A stretch of 64,000 bases of DNA from Cryomorpha sp963741985 (GCA_963741985.1 CAVUKD010000004.1:813590-877589); one strand, 5' to 3'. Positions 37,019 to 47,415 are shown, counted from the first letter of the stretch. The notes: a model not told the origin generated them from the letters alone. Program-made: numbers and translations.

Positions 37019-38491
37019 TTACGGCTTTAGTACCAGCTTTGAATTGCGAGTTATCCCACCATCCGCAGATACGGCAGTAAGCAGATAAATTCCGGCCTGA
37101 TAATCCGAAACCTGAAGTTCAATCCGGTCTGTAGAAAGTTTTTGCTCATATACCATTTTGCCGTCCAAAGAAAAAATTCGCAAAACTCCTCCAAGCATTT
37201 CATTTCCTGTCTCAATCCACAACCGCTCATCCGCAGGATTCGGATAGACCCGCATTTCACTTTTGTCCAACTCAGTCGCAGACAAAATCAAACCTTCCAC
37301 TTCGATTGTTTGGTAGGTAGTGTCCCTGTCTCCACCCAAGCTCTCACTTACGAGCATCACCTCATAGGTGCCGGCTTCCGCGTATGTGTGGTGTGCATGT
37401 CTATCGGTCGCTGAAGTGCCATCCCCAAAATCCCAAAACGTAGATAAATTGAATTCAGAGATGTTCTTAAAGCTTACGGATAAATCTTCATCCGACATTA
37501 TGAAATCATTAATTGGAGCAGGTCGCGAATCTTTGTTTTTAAATACAGCGATATTGGTAATTGGAGCTATGGCATTGTTGGGATTGCTCATTACAGCGCT
37601 GCTAATTAGGGCTCCGGTAGCAATGTTCACAGCATATATTCTATTTCCACGAATGTAATAATAACGTCCATTGATAGGATCAATGTCTGATACGCCACTT
37701 GAAAATTCATCGGAGCTTAAGGAGTTTTCTGATAAAATAACGACTTCTCCATTTTGTGGATCTATAGTTGCTAGACGCAATTGAGGATCTACAACAAGGG
37801 AATCGCTGGTCGATCCGGCTTTAAAATTTAATCCGTAAATCGTGCCTGTTAGCCAATTGTATGCAATGTTGGTAATCGGAGAAACTGCCCCATTAGGGTT
37901 GTTAATGGTTTCTTGAGAGATCAATGCGCCCGTGTTTATATCCACAGTTACAATCTGATTCGATCGGATATAAAAATATCTACCCGAAAGTGGATCTATA
38001 TCAGAAACCCCACTGCTGTATTGATCACCTGTCAGGGCACCGTCCGAAAGCACAGTAATCACGCCCGTTTCGGGATCGACTTTAGCGAAATAGAGAAGGG
38101 AATTTACATGTACTAAACCATAAATGGTGCTATCTAACCAGTTGTAGGCGATATTACTTATAGGGCTCACCGGGTTAATAGCTAAGCTGCTGCACGTGAG
38201 CTGAGGCGCGAATAAAACATCTCCGGTTTCAAGATCCGCTGTAATCATCTGGCCAAATCGCACGTAATGATATCGTCCTAAATTGGGATCCAAATCGCTG
38301 TTTCCTGATGAAAACTGATCCCCACTGAGGGCATTTTCATTGATTAAGTTAACTGCGCCATTATTCGGATTGAGCTTTGCAAGCTTTAAAGTGCCCGGTG
38401 TAAAATTCACACCATATATATCTCCCGCATTTTGAGAATAGCCATAAAATGAGAAGAAGAAGGCCAAACCAAGTAAGTAAATTGACTTCAT
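37019..38491 (-). CDS. Secreted PKD-domain protein with T9SS type A sorting signal
   Basis: A 490-residue protein. The signal peptide is about residues 1-19 (ending GYSQ). Residues about 20-310 hold three repeats with a SGxSDIDPxxGRYYYIR pattern, likely blades of a beta-propeller. A PKD domain follows (about 325-395) with STFWDFGDGTSATDRHAHHTY. The last 80 residues are a type IX secretion sorting domain: MRVYPNPADERLWIET, LRIFSLDGKMVYEQ and a terminal KLVLKP. It should be exported by the Por secretion system and attached to, or released from, the surface. It stands alone amid repeats. Confidence 0.92.
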   Translation of the reverse strand: MKSIYLLGLAFFFSFYGYSQNAGDIYGVNFTPGTLKLAKLNPNNGAVNLINENALSGDQFSSGNSDLDPNLGRYHYVRFGQMITADLETGDVLFAPQLTCSSLAINPVSPISNIAYNWLDSTIYGLVHVNSLLYFAKVDPETGVITVLSDGALTGDQYSSGVSDIDPLSGRYFYIRSNQIVTVDINTGALISQETINNPNGAVSPITNIAYNWLTGTIYGLNFKAGSTSDSLVVDPQLRLATIDPQNGEVVILSENSLSSDEFSSGVSDIDPINGRYYYIRGNRIYAVNIATGALISSAVMSNPNNAIAPITNIAVFKNKDSRPAPINDFIMSDEDLSVSFKNISEFNLSTFWDFGDGTSATDRHAHHTYAEAGTYEVMLVSESLGGDRDTTYQTIEVEGLILSATELDKSEMRVYPNPADERLWIETGNEMLGGVLRIFSLDGKMVYEQKLSTDRIELQVSDYQAGIYLLTAVSADGGITRNSKLVLKP

Positions 38492-39396
38492 ATAAGTTAA
38501 GTTTGAGGTTATACTCTAAGATAACAAAAAGTTGCACTTGTGGTTCTTACACGTTTTTTATAAAAACGCCTATTCTTGTAAACTCGAACTGGGACTACCA
38601 CATTTTGAGCGGATACCAGGGGTAAATTCAAAACGGTCAAAAACCAGAAGACAAAGTTCAATGACAGCGGAATTACTAAAGCACATACCAATTAAAAATT
38701 GAAATAGCCTTTTTATCCACCAAAACCACCTCTGCTACGCTGCATTTGTAATGCTGCGTCTTCCGTAGGGGCGCGCTTCGCTCCCGAGAGCTTCTATGGT
38801 TCAAAACCACTCGATGTGACGTACTCTTTTGTTAATCGGTGCAAAACAAATTAACCACACCGAATGTAACGTCATCTCGAGTGATTTCACAGCTATGAGC
38901 CCTTACAGTGTTATTTGAACAAATTATCAAGCTGTGAAATTTTATCGAGAGACGGCGTGGCAAACGAGAACGTATTTCCAACCATTCAAAAACATCATGG
39001 ATTATACCCCTCTTTAAGGCGGAGGGCGCCAAGTCTCTGCGCAAAGTCCGCAAAGAATTCTCTCAACTTATCAAATGCTGACGACCGAAGGGAGTGCGTA
39101 TGCACAAGCGAGGTACGAGCTTCGTCAGTACACATGCTGACGACTTAAGGTGAGTGCCTATGCACAAGCAGGTATGAACCTCGTCAGTACACGTGCTGAC
39201 ATTTATCGTCAGTACCTGTGCAGACATTTATCGTCAGAACCGAAATCCCTCTCGCGACTCGTCGGAGATACTGACCCTGGCGTCAGTGCGACTCGTGACT
39301 CGAGACTCTTCAGACTCGTGACTCGAGACATTTTTTTCCCTTTCTTTGCAAAAAATTTAAACCACATCCAACCCTTCTCAGAATCAACATTCAAAC
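38492..39396. repeat. Repeat-rich spacer before the nonulosonic acid operon
   Basis: 905 bp. It contains another CTGCATTTGTAATGCTGCG unit and the seventh palindromic element (38,808-38,962). A series of CTGACnnnnnnnGTCAG hairpins spans 39,077-39,240, including CTGACATTTATCGTCAG near 39,197 and a one-mismatch copy near 39,223, and a GACTCGTGACTCGAGAC pair lies near 39,294-39,330. The final 50 bp (AAAAAATTTAAACCACATCC...) lead to pseB and may include its promoter. Confidence 0.7.
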
Positions 39397-40412
39397 ATGC
39401 TCAACAACAAATCACTACTCATAACCGGTGGTACCGGATCTCTTGGAAAAGCCCTTACAGCCCACATCCTGAAAACATTTCCCAAATATCAAGATTCGTT
39501 ATCTTCTCCCGCGATGAACAAAAACAATTTGAGATGAGCCAGGAATTTTCCCCTGCCCAATACCCGGCTCTTCGCTATTTTATTGGCGATGTGCGCGACT
39601 ACGAACGTATGAAGCGCGCCCTGAAAGGCATCGATTACGTCATCCATACCGCCGCAATGAAGCACGTACCCATTGCAGAATACAACCCGATGGAATGCGT
39701 AAAAACCAATATCCTCGGAGCAGAAAATATTATCAACGCCTGCCTCGAAACAGGTGTGCAGCGCGTAGTAGCCCTCAGCACCGACAAGGCCGCCGCCCCG
39801 ATAAACCTCTACGGAGCTACCAAACTCGCCTCAGATAAACTCTTCGTAGCCGCCAACAATATCACCGGCTGGAACCCTATAAAATTCTCCGTTGTGCGTT
39901 ACGGAAACGTAATGGGCTCCAACGGATCGGTTATCCCTTTCTTCCTCAAAAAGAAAAAAGAAGGCGTCCTTCCTATCACCGATCCCGAAATGACCCGATT
40001 CAACATCCCCCTTCAGGGAGGAGTAGATCTCGTAATGCACGCCCTCGAACACGCCCTCGGTGGTGAAATATTCGTTCCCAAAATACCCTCCTACCGCATT
40101 ACCGACGTAGCCGAAGCCATCGGCCCCGAATGCGAAAAACCGGTCATCGGTATTCGCCCCGGAGAAAAAGTCCACGAAGAAATGATTACCCCATCCGACT
40201 CTTTTTATACCTACGACATCGGACAATACTACGCCATCTTACCCTCACACCACCGCTGGAAAATTGAAGACTTTATCGCCAAAACGGGAGCCGTAAAAGT
40301 CAAACCGGGCTTTCACTATACCTCCGGTGGCAATGATGAATGGGAAACGGTGGAAAGCCTGAGGGAGAAAATAAAGATGCACCTCGATCCCGATTTTACC
40401 GTTTCTGCTTAA
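39397..40412 (+). pseudogene. pseB: UDP-N-acetylglucosamine 4,6-dehydratase (inverting), one frameshift
   Basis: From ATG 39,397 the product reads MLNNKSLLITGGTGSLGKAL, the PseB nucleotide-binding start, and loses frame near 39,490 inside PKYQ. The other frame continues with RFVIFSRDEQKQFEMSQEF, IGDVRDYERMKRALKGIDYV, HTAAMKHVPIAEYNPMECVK and the YxxxK in LYGATKLASDKLF. One missing base restores a protein of about 338 residues, the normal PseB length. PseB makes the 4-keto-6-deoxy-L-altro sugar from UDP-GlcNAc, the first step of pseudaminic acid synthesis. I consider a sequencing error as likely as a true mutation, because all later pathway genes are present. Confidence 0.9.
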
Positions 40413-40421
40413 TTTCGCTCA

Positions 40422-41636
40422 ATGGCAAACAAACCTATACCCTACGGCCGTCAAAATATCACCCCCGAAGATATTGAAGCGGTAACCGCTGCTTTGCAGT
40501 CCGATTACCTGACACAGGGACCTCGCATCGCTGCCTTCGAGGAAGCTTTCGCAAAATATGTCGGATCGAAATATGCCGTTGCTGTAGCAAATGGTACCGC
40601 TGCCCTTCACCTCAACGCCATAGCACTCAATGTAAAACCCGGCACCAAAGTAATTACCACACCGATTACCTTCGCCGCCTCGGCCAACTGTGTTCGCTAC
40701 TGCGGAGGTGAGGTCGTTTTTGCCGATATCGACCCAAAAACGTATCTCCTCGATATCGACGCGGTACGCACCCTTTTGGAAAATGCTCCCAAAGGCACCT
40801 ACTCCGGAATTATTCCCGTCGATTTTGCCGGTAGAGCAGTAAATCTCGAAGCCTTTCGAAAACTGGCTGATGAATACGGGCTTTGGATAATCGAAGATGC
40901 CTGCCACGCACCCGGAGGGCACTTCACAGACACCTCAGGTAAAAAACAGTTTTGCGGCAACGGCAACTATGCCGACCTCGCCATATTTTCCTTCCACCCG
41001 GTAAAACATATCGCCGCCGGCGAAGGAGGGATGATCACCACCAATGACGAAGCACTTTACCGCAGACTCCTCACCCTGCGCACCCACGGCATCACCCGCG
41101 ATGAGGCATCCTATTCCAACCCTGTCGAACTGGCCAATGGATCTGAAGAAACCGAAAGCCACAGCTATCCCGGATGGTATATGGAGATGCAGGAACTCGG
41201 GTACAATTACCGCATTACAGACTTTCAGGCTGCCCTCGGCCAAAGTCAGTTGAGCAGAGCAGACGAAGGACTCGCGCAGCGAAGATCTATTGCACATACA
41301 TACAAGGAAGCTTTTGCAGGAATAAAACAGATTACGGACCGCAACTTCGAATCACCCGATGATGATGGCCACGCCTTTCACCTCTATGTCATCGAAGTGG
41401 AAAATCGACTCGGACTCTATAACCACCTGCGAAAGAACAATATCTTCGCCCAAATACATTATATCCCCGTGCATCTGATGCCCTATTATCAAAATCTGGG
41501 ATATAAACCCGGCGATTTCCCCCTCGCGGAAAAATATTATGCCCGTTGCATTAGTTTGCCCATGTTTCCTACCCTTTCGGGAAAAGAACAGGAATTTGTC
41601 ATTGAAACGATAAAGGAATTCTTTGAGACCTTTTAA
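40422..41636 (+). CDS. pseC: UDP-4-amino-4,6-dideoxy-L-AltNAc transaminase
   Basis: A 404-residue DegT-family PLP enzyme. IPYGRQNITPEDIEAVTAAL is the PseC-type start; VANGTAALHLNAIAL binds the PLP phosphate, WIIEDACHAPGG has Asp159, and Lys195 in FSFHPVKHIAAGEGGM forms the Schiff base. It transaminates the PseB product with glutamate. It begins 9 bp after pseB and overlaps the next gene by 14 bp. Intact. Confidence 0.93.
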   Translation: MANKPIPYGRQNITPEDIEAVTAALQSDYLTQGPRIAAFEEAFAKYVGSKYAVAVANGTAALHLNAIALNVKPGTKVITTPITFAASANCVRYCGGEVVFADIDPKTYLLDIDAVRTLLENAPKGTYSGIIPVDFAGRAVNLEAFRKLADEYGLWIIEDACHAPGGHFTDTSGKKQFCGNGNYADLAIFSFHPVKHIAAGEGGMITTNDEALYRRLLTLRTHGITRDEASYSNPVELANGSEETESHSYPGWYMEMQELGYNYRITDFQAALGQSQLSRADEGLAQRRSIAHTYKEAFAGIKQITDRNFESPDDDGHAFHLYVIEVENRLGLYNHLRKNNIFAQIHYIPVHLMPYYQNLGYKPGDFPLAEKYYARCISLPMFPTLSGKEQEFVIETIKEFFETF

Positions 41637-42474
41637 CCCCGCGCATCTGGCTATAGGTTCCGTTCAATTTGGATTGGATTACGGAATTAGCAATTCTTCG
41701 GGAAGAACCGGAATCGCTGAAGTCAAAAAGATTCTCGACCTCGCAAAAAACAATGGAATAGACACCATTGATACTGCCTATGCGTATGGGGAGAGTGAGC
41801 AAATACTCGGGAATCAGGAATTAAAAACATGGAATATCATTTCAAAATTCCCTGCTCCCGGCAAAATGTCTGTTGCCGACTATTTCAATGAAAGTCTCAG
41901 GCGCCTGCGCATTGATAAGCTTTATGGCTTTATGGCCCACAACGCTGCAATCCTAACAGAGAATCCCGGACTTTGGGAGGATCTTACGAAGCTGAAATCG
42001 ACCGGGAGAGTTCAAAAAATCGGATACTCACTATACGCACCCGATGAATTGGAATCACTCGTAGAAATGGGTATGATTCCCGACATTATTCAGATTCCTT
42101 TCAATATACTCGATACGCGATTCGAGCGTAAATTCGAATACTTAAAATCCTTAAAAGTGGAAATCCATACGCGGTCTACATTTCTTCAGGGCCTGTTTTT
42201 CATGCCGCCGGATGAGCTTTCCGATTTTTTTAATCCGATAAAACCTTTTCTTCGCCAGCTCTCCGAAGAGCTTCCTATTCTATCGGATCGCGCAGCAATG
42301 CTAGTATATCATTCTGTGACGAATGAAAACATTTCCAAAGTTGTAATGGGAGTGAACAATTCAATCCAGCTCGCAGAAAACCTGACAGCCCTGAAATCAA
42401 TTTCCAAAATACCTGAATTGAATCCAATAAACACCCCTGAAAACATTCTAAACCCCTCAAAATGGCCGGCATAA
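41623..42474 (+). CDS. Aldo/keto reductase family protein
   Basis: A 283-residue TIM-barrel oxidoreductase, probable TTG start at 41,623. LAIGSVQFGLDYGISN, IDTIDTAYAYGESEQILG (active-site Asp and Tyr), and KIGYSLYAPDELESL match the aldo/keto reductase family; the catalytic Lys position is in WNIISKFP and the His in GFMAHNAAIL. Genes of this type often occur inside nonulosonic acid clusters beside Gfo/Idh/MocA and SDR genes, where their step is not settled. It overlaps both neighbours and so is part of the operon. The role in modifying the sugar is inferred. Confidence 0.85.
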   Translation: MRPFNPAHLAIGSVQFGLDYGISNSSGRTGIAEVKKILDLAKNNGIDTIDTAYAYGESEQILGNQELKTWNIISKFPAPGKMSVADYFNESLRRLRIDKLYGFMAHNAAILTENPGLWEDLTKLKSTGRVQKIGYSLYAPDELESLVEMGMIPDIIQIPFNILDTRFERKFEYLKSLKVEIHTRSTFLQGLFFMPPDELSDFFNPIKPFLRQLSEELPILSDRAAMLVYHSVTNENISKVVMGVNNSIQLAENLTALKSISKIPELNPINTPENILNPSKWPA

Positions 42475-43367
42475 AAAATAAAATTAAACTTGGCATTATC
42501 GGTATGAGTGATGGTAACGGACATCCATACTCATGGGCTGCGATTTGCAATGGCTATGATAAACTAGAAATGCAGTCTTGTCCCTTTCCTGTAATTCCGG
42601 AATACCTTTCCAAAGAAACCTGGCCTGACGCTGCAATTTCAAATGCAGAAGTAACCCATATCTGGACACAGGATCTGAATATTTCAAACCATATTGCCAA
42701 AGCTTCCCGAATTCCGAATATTTCCGCAACCATTGAGGATATGATTCCAAATGTCGATGCCGTCCTTTTGGCGCGCGACGATGCGGAAAACCATCTCAAA
42801 ATGGCTCTTCCGATTATCAAATCAGGACTTCCCATTTTTATTGATAAACCCCTCGCCCTTTCCATTGCTGAAGCAAATGAAATGTATGCCGCTCAGAAGT
42901 ATCAATCTCAAATTTACTCCTGCTCGGGACTGCGATTCGCCGATGAACTCAAATTAAATGAAACGGACCTTAACCAAACCGGCCCCATAAAATTTGTCGA
43001 AGCGCGCACCCCAAAATCCTGGGAGAAATATGCCGTGCATCTCCTCGATCCTATTGTCACTTTCTCCCCTCAACGGGGAAAGCTACTAGATGTTCGCTCT
43101 GTAAAAATCGGAACAACAGTCCGTACAGAGATCAAATGGGAAAACCTAACGGCCTTTGTAAATAGCTACGGTCAATATGCCTCCCCACTCGAATTCACCT
43201 GGTACGGAGAAACCGGTTTTGTAACTAAAACATTTAAAGATACCTTTAATGCGTTCAAAAAATCGATTCAAACATTTGTGCATAGCGTTGAAACGAAAAT
43301 TGAACCGATCAAAAGGTCTGACACACTGGAAATAGTTGAAATAATCGAAAGAGGAATCCATGGCTAA
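42462..43367 (+). CDS. Gfo/Idh/MocA-family oxidoreductase
   Basis: A 301-residue protein. KLGIIGMSDGNGHPYSWAAI opens an NAD(P)-binding Rossmann fold, though its glycine pattern is unlike the common GxGxxG. VDAVLLARDDAENHLKMALP and IFIDKPLALSIAEAN correspond to the dinucleotide-domain end and the EKP-type motif (here DKP). The C-terminal half is the usual beta-sheet substrate domain. It overlaps the aldo/keto reductase by 13 bp and the SDR by 8 bp. It likely oxidises or reduces an intermediate of the accessory sugar branch; the exact reaction is unknown. Confidence 0.83.
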   Translation: MAGIKNKIKLGIIGMSDGNGHPYSWAAICNGYDKLEMQSCPFPVIPEYLSKETWPDAAISNAEVTHIWTQDLNISNHIAKASRIPNISATIEDMIPNVDAVLLARDDAENHLKMALPIIKSGLPIFIDKPLALSIAEANEMYAAQKYQSQIYSCSGLRFADELKLNETDLNQTGPIKFVEARTPKSWEKYAVHLLDPIVTFSPQRGKLLDVRSVKIGTTVRTEIKWENLTAFVNSYGQYASPLEFTWYGETGFVTKTFKDTFNAFKKSIQTFVHSVETKIEPIKRSDTLEIVEIIERGIHG

Positions 43368-44103
43368 TATTCTGATAACGGGAGGTACAGGAAAAGTAGG
43401 ATTGGAATTAATCCGCTCCTTTACCCGTGACGGACACTTCGTTCATTTTACTTCCCGGTCGAAGGCAAAGGGGCTGGAATTAATGAATTCGAATTCAGTA
43501 CCAACCGAAAAAGTCAATAGTATAGAAGCCGATTTTGAAGATAAAGAGGTAATTCCGAAAATTACCGCCGAATTAAAAAATCGGGTGGATGTAATAATCC
43601 ATAATGCCCGCTCCATTTCCAATCTGAAAATGGATGAAACGGGCCACACATCGGCTGAAAACTTTCAAAATGAATTCTTTATGGGGATCACCTTTCCCTA
43701 CCTTTTAACGAATGCTATTCTCAGAGATAAACACCCCCTGCGCGACGTCGTCTTTATCAGTTCCATGTATGGGATAGTGGGGCCAACTCCGGCCCTGTAC
43801 ACCGATTTTGAACATCAGTCCCCGATAAACTACGGCGTCACCAAAGCAGCACAGATACACCTCACCAAAGAAATGGCTATCCGGCTGGCAGATAAAAATA
43901 TCAGAGTCAATTGCATTTCCTTCGGCGGCATTGAAGGAAGAGCTGACAAGGAATTTCAGGAAAGATATGCCCGTCTGAGTCCAATGAAAAATATGCTTTC
44001 AGATTCAGACCTCTACCCTCCATTGAAATTCATTGTCGACAATCCCAACCTGAAAATGACGGGAGAGAATATTGTAATCGACGGAGGATGGACACTCTGG
44101 TAA
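43360..44103 (+). CDS. Short-chain dehydrogenase/reductase (PtmA-like)
   Basis: A 247-residue classical SDR. ILITGGTGKVGLELI is the cofactor motif, IIHNAR stands for the usual NNAG, Ser134/Ser135 lie in VFISSMYG, and Tyr158/Lys162 in NYGVTKAAQ complete the catalytic set. The C-terminus TGENIVIDGGWTLW is typical of classical SDRs. In Campylobacter flagellin-glycan clusters the related PtmA sits beside nonulosonic acid genes. It probably acts with the two preceding oxidoreductases. Confidence 0.88.
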   Translation: MANILITGGTGKVGLELIRSFTRDGHFVHFTSRSKAKGLELMNSNSVPTEKVNSIEADFEDKEVIPKITAELKNRVDVIIHNARSISNLKMDETGHTSAENFQNEFFMGITFPYLLTNAILRDKHPLRDVVFISSMYGIVGPTPALYTDFEHQSPINYGVTKAAQIHLTKEMAIRLADKNIRVNCISFGGIEGRADKEFQERYARLSPMKNMLSDSDLYPPLKFIVDNPNLKMTGENIVIDGGWTLW

Positions 44104-44131
44104 TTGTAAAAATTCAAATTAAACAACCGGC

Positions 44132-44946
44132 ATGACAAAAGTAGTTGCTTGTATAATAGCTCGTACCACAAGTACGCGCCTCCCCCTGAAAGTATTGCGG
44201 GATAACGGTCTCGGGTATTCCATGCTCAGCACCCTTATCCGCCGCCTTAAAACGGTGCATGAAATTGATTCAGTCTACCTCTGTACTTCCCATGAGGGCG
44301 TAGATGAAATAATGGAGGATATTGCAAAAAATGAAGGCATCGAAGTGTATCGGGGCTCTCCGGATATGGTTATTGAACGAATGATCGAAGTCGGGAAAAT
44401 AACGAATGCAGATATCCTCATTCGCGTCACTGCCGACAATCCTTTATCGACCACCGAATTAATTCCCGACCAGTATAATTTAATGATGGATAAGGATTTG
44501 GATTATGTGCGTGTGGTAAATGCACCCATCGGGGCAACGGTGGAATTGATAAAAAGAACGAGTCTGGAAAATTGCTTCAACTCCATGGACCCCGCCGTAA
44601 GCGAATATATGATGCTTTATTTATTTGATCCTCAAAATACAAATGCGGGGTAGTAATACCTTTCGAAAAAGATTATTCGGATTATAGCCTTACGGTCGAC
44701 GTCCCGGATGAATTGGAGAGATTCAAACGCACCATGCTCCATTTCAGGGAGTATGCCCAAAACCCGGAAAAAATAACGCTTAAGAAGATAATGGAGTTTT
44801 ATCTTGACAATGATTCACTCCCGGCATTAAAAATCCCACAGGAGGGTATAATAAAACTCCCTTACGATAAATCAATCTCTTTCGAAGATTTTAAAGCCGA
44901 TATGCACAACCGCGAGAATCAGGCATTCAAATTAGAACTTTATTGA
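44132..44946 (+). pseudogene. SpsF/NeuA-like cytidylyltransferase, one frameshift (possible CMP-nonulosonate synthase)
   Basis: The first frame starts KVVACIIARTTSTRLPLKVL, the SpsF-type nucleotide-binding N-terminus, and includes ILIRVTADNPLSTTELI. It ends early near 44,650. A one-base shift around 44,636-44,645 restores YKCGVVIPFEKDYSDYSLTV, then DVPDELERFKRTMLHF to the stop at 44,946, which completes the family fold at about 271 residues. No other CMP-sugar synthase is in the operon, so this is the best candidate for the PseF step. The missing RGGSK-type motif of classic PseF/NeuA is replaced by RTTSTRLP. Confidence 0.8.
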
Positions 44947-44947
44947 T

Positions 44948-45921
44948 ATGTACATCTACGCCGAGACAGCATTCCACCATGAAGGAGATGAAGATTTCCT
45001 GATGGAAATTATAGACGCTCTTGCCGAAACAAAATGCAACGGCGTGAAATTTCAGGTCCTCACGCGCACGGAAGATTTTATCAGTACCAGGCACGGAAGT
45101 TTTGATGCCCTGAAGTCGTATTGTTTCGACCTAAAAACCTGGGAAAGAATTTTTGACTACACCGCAAAAAAAGGGCTCGATATTAATTTTAATGCCTTTA
45201 AATATTGAAGCCACGCTTCTCGCGAAAAAGGATGCGGTAAAGTTTCTCGATATCCACTCAGTTTCATTCAATGATACCAATCTCCTGAAGCAATCAGAGA
45301 AACCGGAAAAATATCATCCTGGGAATCGGTGGGAGAACACAGGAAGAAATAGATCATCTTATTTCATTCTTTGAAAATAAAATCTCGGTGCTGATGGTTG
45401 GTTTCCAATCTTTCCCCAGCAAACTGGAGGATGTAGGCTTAGGCAAAATCAAGTCTCTCGGCGCTAAATACCCCGAAATGGAAATTGGCTATGCCGACCA
45501 TTCAGAATACAATACCGACTATGCCATTCGCTCCAATGAATATGCCCGCATTTTAGGGGCTACGATATTTGAAAAACATGTGACCACCCGCGTGGGAAGC
45601 GAAAAAGTTGATGCCGTATCAGCCGTATCAATCGAATCGCTAAATGAAATTATTAGCCGGCTTACCTTCCTTGAAAACCATATATTGGCTGACACAAACG
45701 CTCAGAGCTTCAACGAGGCAGAACTTAAATATAGAAATCGGCAGGCGGTGGTGGTGGCAAGCCACGACTTACAGCGAGATTCTGTTCTATCCGCCGGGGA
45801 TTTAGCCTTAAAATTGTACGATGGAAAATCCGATTTCACGCAGATCGAAGAGCTGATTGGACGCAAATTGAAAGAAGATTTGCAAATGGATTATCCCATA
45901 CGGTCCGAAAATATTGACTAA
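44948..45921 (+). pseudogene. Second NeuB/SpsE-like nonulosonic acid synthase, two frameshifts
   Basis: The N-terminal piece YIYAETAFHHEGDEDFLMEI to NFNAFKY resembles the NeuB barrel start. The frame breaks near 45,200 and again at about 45,290-45,320. The third frame, IILGIGGRTQEEIDHLISFF through GYADHSEYNTDYAIRS and FEKHVTTRVGSEKVDAVSAV, carries barrel motifs. Residues from EAELKYRNRQAVVVASHDLQ to the end are the SAF antifreeze-like domain. The family condenses PEP with a hexosamine-type sugar. It differs strongly from PseI at 47.4 kb, so it may act on another substrate or belong to the accessory branch. Confidence 0.8.
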
Positions 45922-46961
45922 TGCCTACGAATAACATCCTTTTCCGTGTAGACGCAAATCCAACAATCGGTTGGGGGCATTTTTACCGGTCCCTGGCATT
46001 GGCGCAGATGCTCCGGGCTGAATTCCATATCCGTTTCGCAATGGCTAACCCCGCAAATAATATCCGGGCTATTATTAACGAAACGGGCTTTAATCTCTTA
46101 CCTCTTCCTGACCTTGAATACACCAGTCCGGACCACCGCGGCGACCGCGAGTTCGAATGCGACGTGACCGGGCTCCTCAACGAAATCGATATCGTAATAA
46201 CAGATGGATACTGGTTTGGCGAAAAATACCGGGAAGGCCTTCGAAAAGAAAAAGTAAAAATAGCCGTCATCGAAGATGATGGAAAGGGAAAATATACGGC
46301 CGACTTGCTCATCAACCACGCCCCCGGAATCAACAAATCAGACTATCAGACTCCTCCCAATACCCTCTTTGCTTTAGGCCTTGAATTCGCCTTGCTTCGT
46401 CCCGCCTTCCTCAATGCTGCAAAACAGACACAATCCCTTGCCGCCGACCGCAATGAAGTCTTTATATGTTTCGGGGGTGCCGATGCCCATGGCTTAGCAA
46501 TTACCATGACTGAAATGGTCCTGGAAAATACGGATTTAAAAGCCCACCTTATCATCTCTCCCGATCATGGCCTCTATTCTAACGTCACTGCCCTGGAAGA
46601 TATCTACCCGCAACGACTCCGACTGTCAGCCAATCTCAATGAAAATGAAATGGTGAAGAGCATGCAGGAAGCGCGTTTTGCAATCGTTCCGGCAAGCGGC
46701 ATTCTATACGAATGCATTGCCTGCAACCTTCCCGCTATCGCAGGCTATTATGCCGAAAACCAGAAAAATATTTATTTTGGGCTCATCGATTCGGATGCTA
46801 TTATACCTGCGGACAACTTTCTGAATTTTAAGGATCATAAAATAATATGCCAAATGGATGAACCTATCTTGCAAAGTATTCAAAAGGAGGAAGCCTATCT
46901 GATTGATGGTTATTCGGATCACCGTTTTCTTAAACTCTTTAAGGACCTTATCCATGCTTAA
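45921..46961 (+). CDS. pseG: UDP-2,4-diacetamido-2,4,6-trideoxy-L-altropyranose hydrolase
   Basis: A 346-residue GT-B-fold hydrolase. ILFRVDANPTIGWGHFYRSLALAQML is split here into RVDANPTIGWGHFYR, which holds the catalytic His of GxGHxxR, and a following helix. IVITDGYWF and KIAVIEDDGKGKYTADLLINH match PseG, as do FICFGGADAHGLAITMTEMV and PASGILYECIACNLPAIA. PseG removes UDP to give the free sugar for PseI. One base overlaps the previous gene (stop TAA/ATG). Intact. Confidence 0.9.
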   Translation: MPTNNILFRVDANPTIGWGHFYRSLALAQMLRAEFHIRFAMANPANNIRAIINETGFNLLPLPDLEYTSPDHRGDREFECDVTGLLNEIDIVITDGYWFGEKYREGLRKEKVKIAVIEDDGKGKYTADLLINHAPGINKSDYQTPPNTLFALGLEFALLRPAFLNAAKQTQSLAADRNEVFICFGGADAHGLAITMTEMVLENTDLKAHLIISPDHGLYSNVTALEDIYPQRLRLSANLNENEMVKSMQEARFAIVPASGILYECIACNLPAIAGYYAENQKNIYFGLIDSDAIIPADNFLNFKDHKIICQMDEPILQSIQKEEAYLIDGYSDHRFLKLFKDLIHA

Positions 46962-47415
46962 ACCCAGGGAAGCGAAACCCGAAGACTCTCAACTGATCTA
47001 CAACTGGAACACAGAGCCGGAGAGCCGCGCAAATTCATTCAGCACTTCCCTCTTCTCTTTCGAGGAACACAACGTATGGTATCTTTCCAAAATCAAGGAC
47101 CCCGGGGCATTCTTCATTATCTTCACCGACGATGCACAAAAAGAAGTCGGACTGGTGAGAATTGAAAAGAAAGAAACGGAATGGTTAATAGGTATTACCA
47201 TCGATAAAGAAGCCAGAGGAAAGGGATATGCATCTGAAATGATCTCAAAAGCATCGGAAAATCACTTTTCAAAATATCACGAGCCAATTATCGCCCAAAT
47301 AAAAAATACGAATATCGCCTCTGTCAAAGCCTTTTTAAAAGCAGGATATAAATTTGACAGGAATCTTCTGATAAATAATATTCCCAGTAGCCAGTACATT
47401 TATGAAAATAGCTGA
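46954..47415 (+). CDS. pseH: GNAT acetyltransferase, PseH-like
   Basis: A 153-residue GNAT protein from ATG 46,954 (MLKPREAKPEDSQLIYNWNT). IGITIDKEARGKGYASEMISKA is the acetyl-CoA pyrophosphate loop, and the C-terminal AFLKAGYKFDRNLL fits the family. PseH N-acetylates the 4-amino group made by PseC. The start overlaps the pseG stop by 8 bp and the stop overlaps pseI by 14 bp. Its place between pseG and pseI makes the assignment likely; fold alone would be generic. Confidence 0.85.
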   Translation: MLKPREAKPEDSQLIYNWNTEPESRANSFSTSLFSFEEHNVWYLSKIKDPGAFFIIFTDDAQKEVGLVRIEKKETEWLIGITIDKEARGKGYASEMISKASENHFSKYHEPIIAQIKNTNIASVKAFLKAGYKFDRNLLINNIPSSQYIYENS

